DNA of 60,381 nucleotides from Nitrospiria bacterium (GTDB lineage Bacteria; Nitrospirota; Nitrospiria; JACQBZ01), in contig DATKAN010000035.1 of assembly GCA_035498035.1 (NCBI GenBank), forward strand, positions 1-60,381, in the 5' to 3' direction. A program made the position numbers and the translations under genes. Shown piece after piece: positions 1-8,268 of this stretch. Within the stretch, counting starts at the first letter, position 1, and every line of letters starts with the position of its first letter. Under the pieces are notes generated by a model. That model ran no database searches. It was given only the letters and a program-made list of their open reading frames with translations, and was not told the origin of the DNA.

Positions 1-488
1 AGCGCAATCGGCTCATCGCGTTCCTGGATCCGGCCGTCGATCCCACCGGACGCGGCTATCACGCCCTTCAGTCCAAAATCGCGATCGGCTCCGGGGGGGT
101 CTTCGGAAAAGGTCTGTTCGGAGGGACTCAGAGCCAGCTAAAATTTCTTCCGGAAGGCCACACCGATTTTGTGTTTTCGGTATTCGCCGAGGAGTGGGGC
201 TTCGTGGGCGTATTGGTTCTTCTGACCCTCTACTTTCTTCTGATCTGGTGGGGGATCGACGTGGCCTACAAGGCCAAGGATCGATTGGGCGTGTTCATGG
301 CGGTGGGCGTGGTCTCGATGCTGGTATTCTATCTGGCCGTCAATATCGGCATGACCTTGGGCGTGGCCCCGGTCGTGGGCGTACCGCTTCCGCTGATGAG
401 TTACGGGGGCAATGCCATCCTGACGACCATGGCCGGGCTGGGACTTTTATTGAATATCAAAATGCGCCGCTTTATGCTATTTTATTGA
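1..488 (+). CDS. rodA: Rod shape-determining protein RodA, C-terminal part (SEDS glycosyltransferase)
   Basis: The gene enters from the left edge with its reading frame open from base 3, so only about the last 160 residues are visible. RodA is the SEDS-family peptidoglycan polymerase that works with PBP2 in the elongasome in the inner membrane. The visible part carries the family stretch KIAIGSGGVFGKGLFGGTQS, then a FLPEGHTDFVFSVFAEEWG segment that favours RodA over FtsW. Three hydrophobic segments follow, with the conserved PLMSYGGNAILTTMAGLGLL region near the end. The protein finishes MRRFMLFY. What lies upstream (probably mrdA/PBP2) is outside the window. Confidence 0.93.
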   Translation, partial: RNRLIAFLDPAVDPTGRGYHALQSKIAIGSGGVFGKGLFGGTQSQLKFLPEGHTDFVFSVFAEEWGFVGVLVLLTLYFLLIWWGIDVAYKAKDRLGVFMAVGVVSMLVFYLAVNIGMTLGVAPVVGVPLPLMSYGGNAILTTMAGLGLLLNIKMRRFMLFY

Positions 489-497
489 TTGTTTGTA

Positions 498-540
498 GGG
501 GCTCGCGTCGCCCCCTCCATCCGCCGCAGGCGGAATGGAG
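498..540. other. Two adjacent hairpins after rodA
   Basis: Just after the rodA stop, GGGGC (498-502) can pair with GCCCC (510-514). Next to it, CTCCAT-CCGCC (515-525) pairs with GGCGG-A-ATGGAG (529-540) around a 3-nt loop with one bulged A. No T-run follows, so this is either a weak terminator, an mRNA 3'-end structure or a small repeat unit in the 489-659 gap. I see no gene in that gap. Confidence 0.45.
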
Positions 541-549
541 CCTCCCCCT

Positions 550-571
550 CTCGCTCGCCGGGCTCGCCGGG
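550..571. repeat. Short dispersed repeat, copy 1 (CTCGCTCGCC-nn-GCTCGCC-GGG)
   Basis: The sequence CTCGCTCGCC-GG-GCTCGCC-GGG in the rodA-rng gap closely matches an intergenic copy at 19589-19611, which reads CTCGCTCGCC-TT-GCTCGCC-CGGG. Both lie outside genes. This could be a genome-wide intergenic repeat, or chance in GC-rich DNA. Confidence 0.35.
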
Positions 572-659
572 TAAATCCCCACGGGCAAGCGGGTGAAGAT
601 ACATTGAAGATGACGGCCGGAGGATTATCGCGGCCTCCTCAACGGAAAAGGATTCGATC

Positions 660-2333
660 ATGGCCAACGAAATCATCATTAACGCGGCCCGGGAAGAGAC
701 CCGGGTGGCCGTGCTGGAAAACGGCGTGGTCACGGAACTCTATATCGACCGCCGGAAAGACCAGGGGATCGTCGGAAACGTCTACAAGGGCCGCGTCGTC
801 AAGGTCCTGCCCGGGATGCAGGCCGCCTTCGTGGACATCGGTCAGGAACGGGCGGCGTTTCTGTATGTCGACGACATCACCTTCAGCGCGGAAGACTATT
901 CCCGCTTCCTCGAAGAGGAAGAGGAGGAAAAGGCCGAAGCCAAAATGAACGAGGCGATGGAGCCGGTCGAGCCGGTCCGGGGTCCAGAGACCCCCTCGTC
1001 GGAGTCGGCGCCCTCCGTCGGTCTCGGGGAGGGAGCCGAGGGGGCGCCGGCCGAGCTGGAAGCCCCCGAACGCGGGGCCCCGGAAACGGAGCACCGCGAG
1101 CCCGCCCGCCCGAGGCCGCGCAAGTCCGGCAACAAGTCCATCGAGGATTTGCTTCAGGAGGGCCAGGAGATCATGGTCCAGGTGACCAAAGAACCGATGG
1201 GGACCAAGGGGCCCCGGGTGACCATGTATGTCTCCCTGCCGGGGCGCTACCTCGTCTTCATGCCCAACGTGAACCACGTGGGCGTTTCGCGGCGCATCGG
1301 CCGGGACGAGGAACGCGGGAGGCTCAAGGACCTGATTTACCGGCTGCGAAAACCCGGAACCGGTTACATCGTGCGCACGGTCACCGAGGGCATGACGGAG
1401 GAGGAGGTCCGAGCCGATATGGCCTTCCTGGATCTCGTCTGGAAAAACCTCCTGAAGAAAAAGGAGACGCTCTCGGCCCCGGCCATCCTCCACAACGACC
1501 TCGACCTGGTGTTTCGGACGATCCGCGATCTCTTCACCCCCAAAGTGGATCGATTGATCGTAGATGCCAAGTCGGAATACGACCGGATCAAGGAGTTCGT
1601 CAACACCTTCATGCCGGCGCTGAGCTCGCGCGTCGAGCTGTACGACCGGGAAGAGCCCCTGTTCGAGAACCTGGAGATCGAACTTGAAATCTCCAAGGCA
1701 CTCGGCCGGAAGGTGTGGCTCAAGTCCGGCGGTTATATCGTGATCGACCATACCGAGGCCCTCAAGGTGATCGACGTGAACACCGGACGCTTCGTGGGCA
1801 AACGGCACCTGGAAGACACCATTTTAAAGACCAATCTGGAGGCGGTAAAGGAAATCGCCTATCAGCTGCGGCTACGGAACATCGGCGGGATCATCGTGAT
1901 CGACTTCATCGACATGGAACGGGAACGGAACCGGGACAAGGTCTATAACGCGCTGCAGGAGGCCCTGAGCAAGGACCGGGCGAAGAGCCGAATTCTACGC
2001 ATCTCCGAGCTCGGCCTGGTCGAGATGTCGCGCGAGCGCACGCGGGAGGATCTGCTGCGCATCATGTGCGAGCCCTGCAGCTATTGCGAGGGCCGCGGCT
2101 ACACCAAATCACCCGTCACGGTTTGCCACGAGCTGTTTCGCGAGATCCGAAAGATCGGGATCTCGCCCAAGCACAAAAAGATCATCATCGGGGTCCATCC
2201 GGACGTGGCCAACCGTCTCTACGACGAGGAGCGCAAGAGCATCGAGGAATTGGAGCTGGAGTTTCACAAGAAGGTGATCATCAAGGCCGATTCGAACCTG
2301 CACATCGAACAGTACGACATTACGCCACTGTGA
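660..2333 (+). CDS. rng: Ribonuclease G/E family endoribonuclease
   Basis: A 557-residue RNase E/G-type endonuclease that cleaves single-stranded RNA in rRNA and mRNA processing. The N-terminal S1 RNA-binding domain (GIVGNVYKGRVVKVLPGMQA) is interrupted at about residues 85-160 by a Glu/Pro/Ala-rich insert before it resumes at EGQEIMVQVTKEPMGTKGPR. Catalytic aspartates are visible in VIDVNTGRFVGKR (about residue 371) and VIDFIDMERERNR (about 414-417). The zinc-link cysteines follow in CEPCSYC (about 470-476). The length fits RNase G rather than full RNase E, as there is no long C-terminal degradosome scaffold. An AAAGGA ribosome site lies before the ATG. rodA is upstream and the CopD-like gene follows 13 nt after the stop. 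Confidence 0.93.
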   Translation: MANEIIINAAREETRVAVLENGVVTELYIDRRKDQGIVGNVYKGRVVKVLPGMQAAFVDIGQERAAFLYVDDITFSAEDYSRFLEEEEEEKAEAKMNEAMEPVEPVRGPETPSSESAPSVGLGEGAEGAPAELEAPERGAPETEHREPARPRPRKSGNKSIEDLLQEGQEIMVQVTKEPMGTKGPRVTMYVSLPGRYLVFMPNVNHVGVSRRIGRDEERGRLKDLIYRLRKPGTGYIVRTVTEGMTEEEVRADMAFLDLVWKNLLKKKETLSAPAILHNDLDLVFRTIRDLFTPKVDRLIVDAKSEYDRIKEFVNTFMPALSSRVELYDREEPLFENLEIELEISKALGRKVWLKSGGYIVIDHTEALKVIDVNTGRFVGKRHLEDTILKTNLEAVKEIAYQLRLRNIGGIIVIDFIDMERERNRDKVYNALQEALSKDRAKSRILRISELGLVEMSRERTREDLLRIMCEPCSYCEGRGYTKSPVTVCHELFREIRKIGISPKHKKIIIGVHPDVANRLYDEERKSIEELELEFHKKVIIKADSNLHIEQYDITPL

Positions 2334-2346
2334 CGCTGTAGAGACC

Positions 2347-2817
2347 GTGTCCTCGACCTTCCTCATCTGGATTCATCTCGTCGCCGCCATCACCTGGATC
2401 GGCGGCATGCTCTTTCACCGGCTGGTCTTGAACCCCGCCCTCGCGCGCCTGTCCGCGCCGGCCAAAGGACCTGAGCTGCTCCCCGGAATCCTCGCCCGGA
2501 TTGAATCCCGCTATAAAAGCCTTCGGTGGCTCAGCCTGGCAACGCTCCTTGTGACCGGGATCGTCCTACTGCTCCATGAGGGCGGCTCGGCACGACTGGA
2601 ATCCACCTGGGGCGCGTGGCTCATGCTCAAGCTTTTCTTCGTGCTCCTCGTCATCGGCCTCACCGCGATACTCGACGTCGGGATGGCGCCCGTTCCCTCC
2701 AATCCCGCCGCGCCTCAGGCGGCGCCGCCCGCCCGATCCGCGGCCATCCTTGCCGATACCATCCTCGCCCTCGGCCTCGTCATCGTCTTCATCGCGGCTT
2801 ATCTTGTGCAGTCGTAG
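2347..2817 (+). CDS. CopD-like four-helix membrane protein
   Basis: A 156-residue integral membrane protein with four predicted hydrophobic helices, starting at GTG 13 nt after rng. The first helix contains HLVAAITWIGGMLFHRLVL. His-10 and His-24 are spaced like the possible haem or copper ligands of the CopD/PF05425 family. The third and fourth helices are ALILDVGM-type and DTILALGLVIVFIAAYLV segments. The linker around residues 120-130 is rich in Pro and Ala. Family assignment rests on the HxxxxxxWxGG-type motif and topology. The metal or haem role is not shown, and a DUF2269-type assignment is also possible. Confidence 0.65.
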   Translation: MSSTFLIWIHLVAAITWIGGMLFHRLVLNPALARLSAPAKGPELLPGILARIESRYKSLRWLSLATLLVTGIVLLLHEGGSARLESTWGAWLMLKLFFVLLVIGLTAILDVGMAPVPSNPAAPQAAPPARSAAILADTILALGLVIVFIAAYLVQS

Positions 2818-2843
2818 CGATCATCATTTCCTCTTTAAACGGC

Positions 2844-2938
2844 GCTTTTCGTCGGCAAAAAAGACCTTTTAAGAGCTCAACTGGGCGTCTATATTTAAAA
2901 AAATCTTTTTCAATCAAACCGTTCTTTAGGTCCGACCC
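2844..2938 (+). repeat. Left inverted terminal repeat of the cassette
   Basis: This contains the outer block at 2845-2873 and the inner block CTTTAGGTCCGACCC at 2924-2938. Both have inverted partners in the right repeat at matching spacing, while the 50 nt between them are not conserved. The GGTCCGACC-like end resembles the short foldback ends of REP-type Y1-transposase elements, which is only an analogy. Confidence 0.55.
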
Positions 2939-3015
2939 CAACCTGCATTGCAAAGAGAAATGGAAAGACCGTGCATACGTAGATACCATCGATCTCGGCG
3001 CGCCTATCTACGACG

Positions 3016-3969
3016 TCATGGTTTAGGTAAATCAAGATCAGAACCGGATGTATTGCTTAGTTTTATTTTATATGAAAGCAGCCATGTGATAACCAAACAA
3101 ATAGATAAAATTAATATTCCCACGATTATGATATTTCGGTGATCTACATTTGTTCTAATGACAAAACCCAGAAAGACATAAGATATAAGATTCTTCATAA
3201 TATGGGCAGATATAGAAGGAACCAGTGATTTGGATCTTTCATATAAATAAGCGAATAAACAACCTGCAGCAAAAGTTCCTAAGGAAGCACCTCCATGAGA
3301 TAGCATAAACAGAGCGGAACTCATTAGATTAGCGATGGGTGCATTAAATGTTTTCCTTAAAACACTATAGAATATTCCTCGATAATAGATTTCCTCCAAT
3401 GCATTTCCAAAGAGTAACATCAGGAAAAGGAGTAAAACTGATATTGACAAGCCCCAAAATGATAGATTCTCCTCTATCGCATTGACCGATCCTTTCACCT
3501 CCGCTAAACTTCGACCTATCATTTCTGAAACTGTCTGGTCTGGCAAAAGATACAAAAGCAAAAAAAGAGGGAGATAGAGAGCAAAGATCCATTTAGATCC
3601 CAAACAGATATTACCCGTCCATTGACACTTCGAAATACCCATAACCGTTAAGGGTTGCCGCAACCTGAAGTGGAAAAATAACCAAACCACAGTGAGCATT
3701 ATTGGTCCATAGAATAAATGCAATGCCGTAAACATCAGAAAGTTATCTTGTAAAAAGGATGCAGCTTTTTGAAGTAGCAACACAGCAACTTGCCCTATCA
3801 TCAGGACGACAGCCGCATCTATAACGGTCCACTTTTGCTGTACGAAAAAAACAGGAATGATCGCATTCTTACGTACGATTAAGCTAGAAATCGCACATAT
3901 AGTTAAAAGAACAACGACGTATGTAATGATCCAAAAGTTTGGTTCTACGATATTTCGAATAATATGCAC
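3016..3969 (-). CDS. CPBP family intramembrane glutamic endopeptidase (Abi/CAAX-like)
   Basis: A 317-residue polytopic membrane protein (about eight hydrophobic segments) with the three CPBP signatures in order: EEIYYR (EExxxR), FMLSH (FxxxH) and HIMKN (HxxxN). These glutamate/histidine residues form the intramembrane active site of CAAX prenyl-protease-like and bacteriocin-immunity-type enzymes. The start is a GTG with AAGGGG about 9 nt upstream. The gene is clearly richer in A+T than its neighbours and is alone between inverted repeats, which suggests horizontal transfer. The substrate is unknown; processing of a secreted peptide or membrane protein, or a phage-defence role, cannot be distinguished here. 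Confidence 0.85.
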   Translation of the reverse strand: MHIIRNIVEPNFWIITYVVVLLTICAISSLIVRKNAIIPVFFVQQKWTVIDAAVVLMIGQVAVLLLQKAASFLQDNFLMFTALHLFYGPIMLTVVWLFFHFRLRQPLTVMGISKCQWTGNICLGSKWIFALYLPLFLLLYLLPDQTVSEMIGRSLAEVKGSVNAIEENLSFWGLSISVLLLFLMLLFGNALEEIYYRGIFYSVLRKTFNAPIANLMSSALFMLSHGGASLGTFAAGCLFAYLYERSKSLVPSISAHIMKNLISYVFLGFVIRTNVDHRNIIIVGILILSICLVITWLLSYKIKLSNTSGSDLDLPKP

Positions 3970-3997
3970 CTTAATAGGCCCCTTAACGGTTTAATCC

Positions 3998-4091
3998 GGG
4001 TCGGACCTAAAGGACTCATTATTTATCCTCAGTATTCCTTCCAATAAATACGATTATTTTTCCTTAGAAGGCCCTTTTTGCCGTCAAAAGA
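3998..4091 (-). repeat. Right inverted terminal repeat of the cassette
   Basis: GGGTCGGACCTAAAG at 3998-4012 is the exact inverse of the left inner block. CCTTAGAAGGCCCTTTTTG and onward at 4062-4091 is the imperfect inverse of the left outer block. It lies immediately upstream of the GTG start of the CPBP gene, so it may also carry that gene's promoter. Confidence 0.55.
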
Positions 4092-4093
4092 TG

Positions 4094-4374
4094 TCATATA
4101 AGGAGTGGTCCCATGATTCAATCGAAATCCAGGTGAAGAAGAACGGGGTGAGAGGGGAGATAGCGGAGAATGCGTTGAAACCGTCGGTCCATCAGGGTCC
4201 CCCAAGGCTTCAAGACCCCCTCTTCCCGTTCCTATATTATAACGGAGCGGAGGAAGGCGAGGAGGCTCAGACACAAGGGCAATGTATAGATGACTCGGTG
4301 GGATCTGTCAATAAAAATATTGAACGGGATTTGGATAAATGTTTATATCGGTCTATTTTGAAGCAGGATAGCCT
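4094..4374. other. Intergenic stretch without a recognisable gene
   Basis: These 281 bases between the cassette and nagZ have an open plus-strand frame, but its translation is unremarkable and it has no ribosome site. TATATTATAA at about 4232 is AT-rich in a GC-rich setting, but I found no matching -35 box. I see no gene, RNA or clear terminator. Confidence 0.4.
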
Positions 4375-5478
4375 TCAGCCCGCCTTCACGGCCTCGGGAG
4401 CCTCGGCTCTTTCTTTGACTTCTTCGAGAAGATGTTTGTGAGAAGAAGAACCGACGATCTCCTTGATCTGCGCCAGATCGGCCGGCTGGTAGGGGAGGAT
4501 GAATTTTTCTTTCATCTGGAGGATCCGGAGCAACGACTGCTCGATCCGGGCCTCGCTGATCTTCTTGTGCTTGACGGCATTCGCCACGGCCTCCAGCGCT
4601 TCTCGTTGCTTGTCCTCGTCGCGGCAGAACAGTATCAGGTCCGCCCCGGCCTCGATCGCCTTCACGGCCGCTTCGCCCGGTCCATGCCGATCCGAGATCG
4701 CGGCCATCTCGAGGTCGTCCGTGACCACGACGCCCTTGAATCCCATGGCTTCGCGGAGCAGGCCGGTGATGATCTTTTTGGAAAGCGTGGCCGGCTCGTC
4801 CGGGTCCAGCTTGGGATAGAGCACGTGCGCCGTCATGATCGAGGCCAGTCCGTTCGGAATGATGTGGAGGAAGGGCCGGAGCTCCACCTCGCGAAGCCGT
4901 TGAAGGTCGTGCGGGACGCGGGGCAGTTCCTTGTGCGAATCGGCGGCGGTGTCCCCGTGCCCCGGGAAATGTTTTCCGCAGGCGATCACGCGGTTGTCCT
5001 GAAGCCCGGCCATCGTCGTCAAGCCCATCGAGCTGACCAGCGTGGGGCTGGCGCCGAAGGCGCGGTCTCCGATCACGGGATTGGCCGGATTGGTGTTCAC
5101 GTCGAGTACCGGGGCCATGTTCATGTTGATCCCGACCGCCCGCAGCTCCCGCGCGGTCGCCTGGGCCACGCGGTAGACCAGCTCCGTCGAGTGGCAAGCC
5201 GCCAGTTGGGCGCCGCCGGGAAAAACCGTGAATCCTTTCGGGAGCCGCGAGACGCGCCCCCCTTCCTGATCGATGGAAACCAGCATGGGCATCTTGGGCG
5301 CTTGGGCCTGGAGGGCGTTGCACAGCCTGGCGGCCTGAGAGGGCGACTGGAGGTTTCGTGCAAACAGGATCACACCGCCGATCTGAAATTCCCTGATCAG
5401 ACGAACGACGGCCTTGGAGGGGCTGCGGCCCTCGAAGCCCAACATGAAGAGCTGCCCGATTTTTTCCTTGAGCGTCAT
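4375..5478 (-). CDS. nagZ: Beta-N-acetylhexosaminidase NagZ (glycoside hydrolase family 3)
   Basis: A cytoplasmic GH3 enzyme that removes N-acetylglucosamine from anhydro-muropeptides in peptidoglycan recycling. Visible family blocks are IGQLFMLGFEG at the N-terminus, SIDQEGGRVSRL, the KHFPGHGDTAADSHKELP block holding the GH3 NagZ-type His/Asp catalytic pair, and VVTDDLEMAAI. The ATG at 5478 overlaps the pepA stop as ATGA, which indicates translational coupling, so I prefer this start over an upstream one at 5508. At 367 residues it is a little longer than the compact 340-residue enterobacterial enzyme. The C-terminus is charged and not conserved. Confidence 0.93.
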   Translation of the reverse strand: MTLKEKIGQLFMLGFEGRSPSKAVVRLIREFQIGGVILFARNLQSPSQAARLCNALQAQAPKMPMLVSIDQEGGRVSRLPKGFTVFPGGAQLAACHSTELVYRVAQATARELRAVGINMNMAPVLDVNTNPANPVIGDRAFGASPTLVSSMGLTTMAGLQDNRVIACGKHFPGHGDTAADSHKELPRVPHDLQRLREVELRPFLHIIPNGLASIMTAHVLYPKLDPDEPATLSKKIITGLLREAMGFKGVVVTDDLEMAAISDRHGPGEAAVKAIEAGADLILFCRDEDKQREALEAVANAVKHKKISEARIEQSLLRILQMKEKFILPYQPADLAQIKEIVGSSSHKHLLEEVKERAEAPEAVKAG

Positions 5479-6986
5479 GTCTTGTCCCGTGTGGAGTCCG
5501 TCAGCCACTGCACCAGAAGCCGCACGCCGACCCCCGTCGCCCCCTTGGGCGCGTAAGGACGGGGTTCGTCGTTCCAGGACGTGCCGGCGATGTCGAGATG
5601 GGCCCAGGGATAGCCGTCGACGAATTTCTGGAGGAAGGCCGCCGCCGTGATGGCCCCGGCCCCGCGCCCGCCCACGTTTTTCATGTCCGCCACGTCGCTC
5701 TTGATCTGATCCTGGTATTCATCCCACAGGGGCAATTCCCAGACCCGTTCGCCGCAACGTTCGCCGGCCCGCTTGAGCCGCTCGATCAATTTGGGGTTCG
5801 TTCCCATCACACCCGTCGCGCGATTCCCCAGGGCGATGACGCAGGCCCCGGTCAGTGTGGCCAGGTCGACCACGGCGGACGGTTTGTAGCGCGCGGCGTA
5901 GGAGAGGGCGTCGGCCAGGATCATACGCCCTTCCGCGTCGGTATTGATCACCTCGATCGTTTTCCCCGACATGGCCCGCACCACATCGCCGGGCTTGACG
6001 GCCGTCCCGGAGGGCATGTTCTCCGTTGCGGGAAGCAGGCCGACCACCGAGACGGGAAGCTTGAGTTGAGCCAGGGCCTTCAACGTACCCAGCACGGTGG
6101 CCCCGCCGGACATGTCCGTCTTCATCTGCTCCATTTTCTCGGCCGGCTTGATCGAGATCCCCCCGGAATCGAAGGTGATGGACTTTCCGACGATCACGAC
6201 CGGCGCGTCCTTCTTCTTCCCCCCGTGGTATTCCAGGATGATGAACTTGGGCGGCTCAAGACTGCCCTTCGCGACGCCGAGGAAGGCGCCCATGCCCAGC
6301 GATTCGGCCTCGTCCTTCTCGATCACGCGGCAGATCAAGCCGAACTCCTTCGCGATCGTTTTCGCCTCCTCCGCAAGGCGGGTCGGGGTCACCACGTTGG
6401 ACGGATGGTTGCACAGGTCCCGCACGAAATTAGTGGCCTCGGCCAGGACCTGACCCGTGCGGCTGCCGCCGGCCACCTCGGCAATCTTTCCCTCGGCCCG
6501 GTCGACGAGGGTGATCTGCTGCACTTCCTTGATCTCCTCGCGCTTCTCGGTGCGATAGGCGTTAAATTGATACAGGCCCAGAAGACATCCTTCCACGATG
6601 GCCTGGGCCGAATCAAAGGTCGAGATCTTGTTCTGCCCGCGTCCGTGAAGGGGTGTGGAAAAGGACTTGATCCCGGCGTCGCGAATCTGGCGGCTGGCCG
6701 TTCCCATGGCCTGACGGAGCTTCTCCGTGCCGACCTCTTTTTTCTTTCCCAGCCCGACGAGCAGAACCCGCCTGGCCGGAATCTCACCCCGTAGGTGGAG
6801 CAGGAGAGTCTGGTTGAGCTTCCCCGTGAATTCCCCCCCGCCGACCAAGGCGCGGATCTGCCCCCCCAGTTTGCGGTCCACGCCGGCGGCCTCCTCCGAA
6901 AGGGATTTTTCGCCCTCGAAATGGCTCAGGACGATCGCCTCGGCCGTTTCCTCCTCCATTTTTCCCTTCTTGATCTTGATGTCCAT
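5475..6986 (-). CDS. pepA: Leucyl aminopeptidase (M17 family)
   Basis: A 503-residue M17 cytosolic aminopeptidase that removes N-terminal residues from peptides using two metal ions. The C-terminal catalytic half shows the metal-binding GKSITFDSGGISIKPAEKM block, the signature NTDAEGRMILADALSY and the VDLATLTGAC segment. The N-terminal half is the less conserved macro-like domain. The start ATG is followed by a Lys-rich MDIKIKKGKMEEE. It sits between a conserved unknown gene (27 nt upstream) and nagZ (4-nt overlap), so dipeptide and muropeptide breakdown appear co-transcribed. Confidence 0.95.
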   Translation of the reverse strand: MDIKIKKGKMEEETAEAIVLSHFEGEKSLSEEAAGVDRKLGGQIRALVGGGEFTGKLNQTLLLHLRGEIPARRVLLVGLGKKKEVGTEKLRQAMGTASRQIRDAGIKSFSTPLHGRGQNKISTFDSAQAIVEGCLLGLYQFNAYRTEKREEIKEVQQITLVDRAEGKIAEVAGGSRTGQVLAEATNFVRDLCNHPSNVVTPTRLAEEAKTIAKEFGLICRVIEKDEAESLGMGAFLGVAKGSLEPPKFIILEYHGGKKKDAPVVIVGKSITFDSGGISIKPAEKMEQMKTDMSGGATVLGTLKALAQLKLPVSVVGLLPATENMPSGTAVKPGDVVRAMSGKTIEVINTDAEGRMILADALSYAARYKPSAVVDLATLTGACVIALGNRATGVMGTNPKLIERLKRAGERCGERVWELPLWDEYQDQIKSDVADMKNVGGRGAGAITAAAFLQKFVDGYPWAHLDIAGTSWNDEPRPYAPKGATGVGVRLLVQWLTDSTRDKT

Positions 6987-7013
6987 TCCCTCTTGAACTC
7001 CTTTCCGGGTCGT

Positions 7014-7469
7014 TTACAAGCGCCGCACGTCCTCCACGGCCGTCGTCACCACGAAGACTTTGGTGTTGTTTCCCTCCGGGTCCGCCGGCTGCATAAAAAA
7101 CCCTTTGAGGCTCGGATCGGGCGAGGTGAGGAAACCGTCCTTCCAGGGAAGCTCGCCATCGATGAACCCGCACAGGATCTCTCCGTCCTTGAACCGCACC
7201 ATGATCCTTTTGCCTTTTCCTTCCATCGCGCCGAAGTACCGCTTCTTTTTATAGTGTTTGTTGCCCGAAAAGGACCGGACGTAGTATATCGCCTTCAGGT
7301 CGGAGACCCGCACCTCGATCGGCGGCCGGGACGCTTCCGATTCGAGCTGGAGATGCACCGTCTCGGCCGTCGGTGTGAAGCCGGTGAGCAGGCCCTTGAG
7401 CAGTTTCCCGGCCCGCACATGAAGCACCGCCTGTTCGCCGGACGAGGATGACTCGGTCGGATTCTGCAT
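7014..7469 (-). CDS. Conserved protein of unknown function (DUF6982-like)
   Basis: A 151-residue soluble protein with two similar beta-rich halves. The first has AVLHVRAGKLLKGLLTGFTP followed by DLKAIYYVRSFSGN. The second has IMVRFKDGEILCGFIDGELP followed by PADPEGNNTKVFVVTTAVED. The repeated 'hydrophobic-R-x-G-x-x-x-x-G' pattern looks like two small barrel units. I recall this combination from proteins annotated as DUF6982, but did not check. The ATG at 7469 overlaps the queE stop (ATGA), so it is translated after queE. There is no signal peptide, membrane segment or catalytic motif. Confidence 0.75.
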   Translation of the reverse strand: MQNPTESSSSGEQAVLHVRAGKLLKGLLTGFTPTAETVHLQLESEASRPPIEVRVSDLKAIYYVRSFSGNKHYKKKRYFGAMEGKGKRIMVRFKDGEILCGFIDGELPWKDGFLTSPDPSLKGFFMQPADPEGNNTKVFVVTTAVEDVRRL

Positions 7470-8113
7470 CAAACGCCTCGGGTCTCCGGATGCCAGATGT
7501 ATTTGTGGATTTGAAGCTGAAGGTGGACCGAAAGGCCGCCCTCAAGGATCCAGTCGGCCAGTGGCCGGGGGTCCAGAACTCCGAACACCGGCGAGAAGAG
7601 GACGACGAGTCGGCTTAAGACGGGGTATTTTTCCAGGACCTCCACCGCCCAGTCATAATCGGCCCGGTCCTTGATCACGAACTTGACCTGATCTTGGGGA
7701 CGGAGCGCCTCGATATTCTCCCAGCGCATGGCGCCGGACATCCCGCTTCCGGGACATTTGATATCCATGATCACGATTGCCCGAGGATCCATCGATCGGA
7801 TATCGAGGCTTCCGCTGGTTTCGATCAGCACCGTGTGGCCGCCATCCAATAACTTCGTCACCAGCAACGGGGCCTCTTTCTGGAGCAGGGGCTCTCCCCC
7901 GGTCAACTCCACCAGCCGGCAGGCCGACGCCTCGACCTGGGCCAGGACGGCCTCCACGGTCATCTCCCGGCCCTCGTGGAAGGCATGGGTCGTATCGCAC
8001 CAGTCGCAACGAAGGTTGCAACCCGTGGTCCGGATAAAGACACAGGGCTGCCCCGCATAGGTCGATTCGCCCTGGATGCTTTTATAGATTTCATTGATGA
8101 TCATAACCGACAT
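7469..8113 (-). CDS. queE: 7-carboxy-7-deazaguanine synthase QueE (radical SAM)
   Basis: This enzyme contracts the ring of 6-carboxytetrahydropterin to 7-carboxy-7-deazaguanine in queuosine and preQ0 synthesis. It shows the substrate-binding start NEIYKSIQGEST, the radical-SAM cluster motif CNLRCDWC (CxxxCxxC) with the following DTTHAF, the glycine motif ELTGGEPLLQ, and a late LQLQIHKYIW segment. Its 214 residues are normal for the family. Other queuosine genes (queC, queD, queF) are not in the window. The 155-nt gap upstream separates it from the HAD gene, so it may have its own promoter. Confidence 0.93.
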   Translation of the reverse strand: MSVMIINEIYKSIQGESTYAGQPCVFIRTTGCNLRCDWCDTTHAFHEGREMTVEAVLAQVEASACRLVELTGGEPLLQKEAPLLVTKLLDGGHTVLIETSGSLDIRSMDPRAIVIMDIKCPGSGMSGAMRWENIEALRPQDQVKFVIKDRADYDWAVEVLEKYPVLSRLVVLFSPVFGVLDPRPLADWILEGGLSVHLQLQIHKYIWHPETRGV

Positions 8114-8268
8114 CTCGGCCCGGGCTCTTCTTTATATATTATATCGTATAAATATCAAGGGGGCGGGACCTGGTCCGGCCGGTCTTTCATACGACGACTC
8201 ATTATGCCAAGCGGCCCGATACAAATCAAGGGAAAAGCTTCGGGGGAAATCCGGCGTCCAACCCCGAT

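Larger units (their letters stand above)
2844..4091. mobile_element. Putative inverted-repeat-bounded cassette carrying the CPBP protease gene
   Basis: An AT-rich block of about 1.25 kb in GC-rich surroundings holds one gene, the CPBP protease on the minus strand. It is bounded by inverted ends. The inner block CTTTAGGTCCGACCC at 2924-2938 recurs exactly inverted at 3998-4012. An outer block, CTTTTCGTCGGCAAAAAAGA and onward (2845-2873), recurs inverted and imperfect at about 4062-4091. Outer and inner blocks are about 80 nt apart on both sides. No transposase is visible. The symmetry and base composition suggest a non-autonomous mobile cassette or the remains of one; I see no target-site duplication. 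Confidence 0.5.

Noticed and set aside
4091-4441. Open plus-strand frame of 116 codons between the cassette and nagZ
   Set aside because: It has no ribosome site, its translation is compositionally random, and it runs into nagZ on the other strand.
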